A stretch of 7,860 nt of DNA from Bizionia sp. (lineage in GTDB: Bacteria > Bacteroidota > Bacteroidia > Flavobacteriales > Flavobacteriaceae). Positions 6,258 to 7,860 of this stretch are shown piece after piece (position 1 is the first letter of the stretch; the number at the start of each line of letters is the position of its first letter). The stretch covers positions 1 to 7,860 of the forward strand of contig JAGPVI010000051.1 in assembly GCA_018067115.1 (NCBI GenBank), in the 5' to 3' direction. Position numbers and translations under genes: made by a program. The notes under the pieces were generated by a model. The model was given only the letters and a program-made list of their open reading frames with translations, was not told where the DNA came from and did not search any database.

Positions 6258-7763
6258 ATGGCTAAGTACTTAAGACTCAATTTTGAAATTATCTTCCATT
6301 TTTTCGGACTGCTTATTTTATTTAATGGCGGTTTCGTATTATTGGCGACTTTAGTAAGTTGGCTGTACGATGATGGTGTGACCTTAAAATTATTTCTATC
6401 TGGAATTATTACTTTAATTATTGGGGCGATCGCAATGTATGTTACGCGAGACCATAAAAAGGAAATCAAAAAACGAGAAGGGTACATTGTAGTGTCTTTT
6501 GGATGGATTGTAATGGCATTATTTGGCACCTTGCCCTATATGTTTACAGAAACAATACCGAGTTTTACGAATGCTTTTTTTGAAACAATGTCCGGTTTTA
6601 CAACTACTGGGGCTACTATTTTAAATGATATCGAGGTCGTGCCAAAAGGTATTTTGTTTTGGCGAAGCTTAACGCATTGGATTGGAGGAATGGGGATTAT
6701 TGTTCTTGCAGTCGCTATTTTACCCTTGTTAGGAATTGGAGGGATGCAGTTATTTGCTGCTGAAGCGCCCGGGCCTAGTGCCGATAAATTACACCCGCGA
6801 ATTACAGATACAGCAAAACGATTATGGCTTATTTATTTTGGGTACACCGCGGCCGAAACTATTTTATTAAAAGTGGCAGGGATGTCCTTTTTTGATGCTA
6901 TAAACCACTCGATGTGTACGTTGTCCACAGGAGGGTTTTCGACCAAAAATGCTAGTGTGGCGTATTGGAACGATAAACCCTTAATACAATATATTATAAT
7001 ATTTTTTATGTTTTTAGCGGGTACAAACTTTGTGCTTAGTTATTATGCATTTAAAGGAAAGGTGAGTAAAATTATTGGCGACGATGAGCTTAAATTATAC
7101 TTCAAGTTTATTGTTATATTCACGGCAGTGGCGTCGTTAATTATTTATTTTCAAGCCGATTTAAGTTTGTCTTCTATAGAGCATCCAATGGTTTTGGGAC
7201 GTGCCGAAAGTGCTTTTAGGCACGCGCTATTTCAAGTGATTTCTGTCATTACCACTACCGGTTTTGTTACCGCAGATTTTACCTTATGGACACCCTTTTT
7301 AATGGTGTTTTTCTTCGGGTTAATGTTTTTAGGAGGTTCGGCAGGAAGTACCTCGGGTGGTATAAAAGTAATGCGCCACCTTATTACTATTAAAAACGGA
7401 TTCTTAGAGTTTAAAAGAGCGCTGCACCCCAACGCTATTTTACCAGTGCGTTATAACCAACGGTCGGTACCAGGCGTTATCGTTTATAATATATTAGGAT
7501 TTTTTATACTCTATATGCTGTCTTTTATTGTTGGTGCATTAGGGTTCTCGATGATGAATTTAGGGTTTAGCGAATCGGTAGGGTTAGCAGCTTCTAGTTT
7601 AGGAAACGTAGGGCCAGCATTAGGGAGTTTTGGCCCCGTAAATAACTATGATGCTTTGCCGCACGTTGGTAAGTGGTGGGCGTCCTTTTTAATGCTTATT
7701 GGGCGATTAGAACTCTTTACTGTTTTAGTTTTATTAACTCCATTCTTCTGGAGAAATAGGTAA
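6258..7763 (+). CDS. trkH: TrkH: potassium-translocating membrane subunit
   Basis: A 501-residue polytopic inner-membrane protein of the TrkH/KtrB/HKT superfamily, importing K+ with TrkA as gate. It has the expected fourfold membrane-pore-membrane plan with selectivity-filter loops: FTTTGAT (114-120), TLSTGGFST (221-229), ITTTGFVTAD (331-340) and SSLGNVGPALG (447-457). The glycine-rich intramembrane gate GGSAGSTSGGIK (359-370) and the late GRLE (482-485) are also visible. Two extra hydrophobic segments precede the first repeat (about 12-36 and 44-63), as in bacterial TrkH. I chose ATG 6258, four bases after the trkA stop, because MAKYLRLNFEIIFHF starts like the family. An in-frame TTG at 6234 would overlap trkA and add only eight residues (MKNCFYNI). 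The glycines at the filter positions favour K+ selectivity, though Na+ transport cannot be excluded. Confidence 0.94.
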   Translation: MAKYLRLNFEIIFHFFGLLILFNGGFVLLATLVSWLYDDGVTLKLFLSGIITLIIGAIAMYVTRDHKKEIKKREGYIVVSFGWIVMALFGTLPYMFTETIPSFTNAFFETMSGFTTTGATILNDIEVVPKGILFWRSLTHWIGGMGIIVLAVAILPLLGIGGMQLFAAEAPGPSADKLHPRITDTAKRLWLIYFGYTAAETILLKVAGMSFFDAINHSMCTLSTGGFSTKNASVAYWNDKPLIQYIIIFFMFLAGTNFVLSYYAFKGKVSKIIGDDELKLYFKFIVIFTAVASLIIYFQADLSLSSIEHPMVLGRAESAFRHALFQVISVITTTGFVTADFTLWTPFLMVFFFGLMFLGGSAGSTSGGIKVMRHLITIKNGFLEFKRALHPNAILPVRYNQRSVPGVIVYNILGFFILYMLSFIVGALGFSMMNLGFSESVGLAASSLGNVGPALGSFGPVNNYDALPHVGKWWASFLMLIGRLELFTVLVLLTPFFWRNR

Positions 7764-7860
7764 GCGACGTCTTTTATAAAGGAGTAGTTTAAAATAATAG
7801 GCTCATTTTAAATTGCGCGAGAAATACGAAGTAGAATGACATTACATATTGTCTGTGCTT
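7764..7860. other. Non-coding tail downstream of trkH with a weak AT hairpin
   Basis: After the trkH stop I see no gene start or end. TTTAAAAT (7788-7795) and ATTTTAAA (7805-7812) could pair as an 8-base, AT-only stem with a 9-base loop. There is no T-run after it, so it is at most a weak terminator. From about 7813 the sequence GCGCGAGAAATACGAAGTAG, then AATGACA, looks loosely like the short intergenic repeats common in Bacteroidota genomes. Confidence 0.3.

Noticed and set aside
5026..7432. Minus-strand open frames inside trkA and trkH (5026-5223, 5908-6189, 6248-6529, 7232-7432)
   Set aside because: All are opposite well-conserved Trk coding sequence and have no domain, start signal or context of their own.
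7771..7812. Intrinsic terminator for trkA-trkH
   Set aside because: The stem is only A-T pairs and is followed by TTGCGCG, not a T-run, so I list it only as a weak hairpin.
1..7860. Mobile element, CRISPR array, tRNA or an undescribed system
   Set aside because: No inverted-repeat-bounded transposase, regular repeat array, tRNA-like cloverleaf or unrecognised gene was found; every long open frame belongs to a known family.

Overview
This window is an AT-rich, gene-dense chromosomal segment from a member of the Bacteroidota, most likely the Flavobacteriaceae. The protein families point there: a lipidated TamA-type barrel (TamL), the type IX secretion protein PorT/SprT, and a UbiE/MenG methyltransferase with Bacteroidota-like sequence. 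Shine-Dalgarno sequences are not evident, and TAnnTTTG-type -7 boxes lie upstream of several genes. I cannot name a genus. The placement rests on recognising families, not on a search.

Layout. Bases 1-2407 (minus) hold a long tamL gene, cut by the left edge, so its last part is missing. A 78-base gap separates it from a divergent SpoU/TrmH-family RNA methyltransferase gene at 2486-3208 (plus). A 110-base convergent gap with a short hairpin and a 10-base direct repeat follows. Next is a minus-strand pair, menG/ubiE (4046-4774) then porT (3319-4044), one base apart and probably one transcript. A 129-base divergent gap with a -7 box facing each way leads to a plus-strand pair, trkA (4904-6253) and trkH (6258-7763), four bases apart. 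The last 97 bases are non-coding as far as I can see. No stretch over 300 bases lacks a gene.

How the genes work together. TamL and PorT both act at the outer membrane: TamL in outer-membrane protein or lipid assembly with a TamB partner, PorT in type IX secretion and, in gliding species, motility. MenG makes menaquinone for respiration. TrkA and TrkH together form a complete potassium uptake system: TrkH is the membrane pore and TrkA the cytoplasmic nucleotide-sensing gate. The RNA methyltransferase stands alone, and its exact target cannot be read from the sequence.

I found no mobile element, tRNA, rRNA, CRISPR array or defence genes, and no evidence of an undescribed system. This looks like a conserved housekeeping neighbourhood. 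The points worth a second look are small: two genes that can only start at TTG, a well-formed promoter lying partly inside the neighbouring gene, the menG-porT coupling, and short intergenic repeats.
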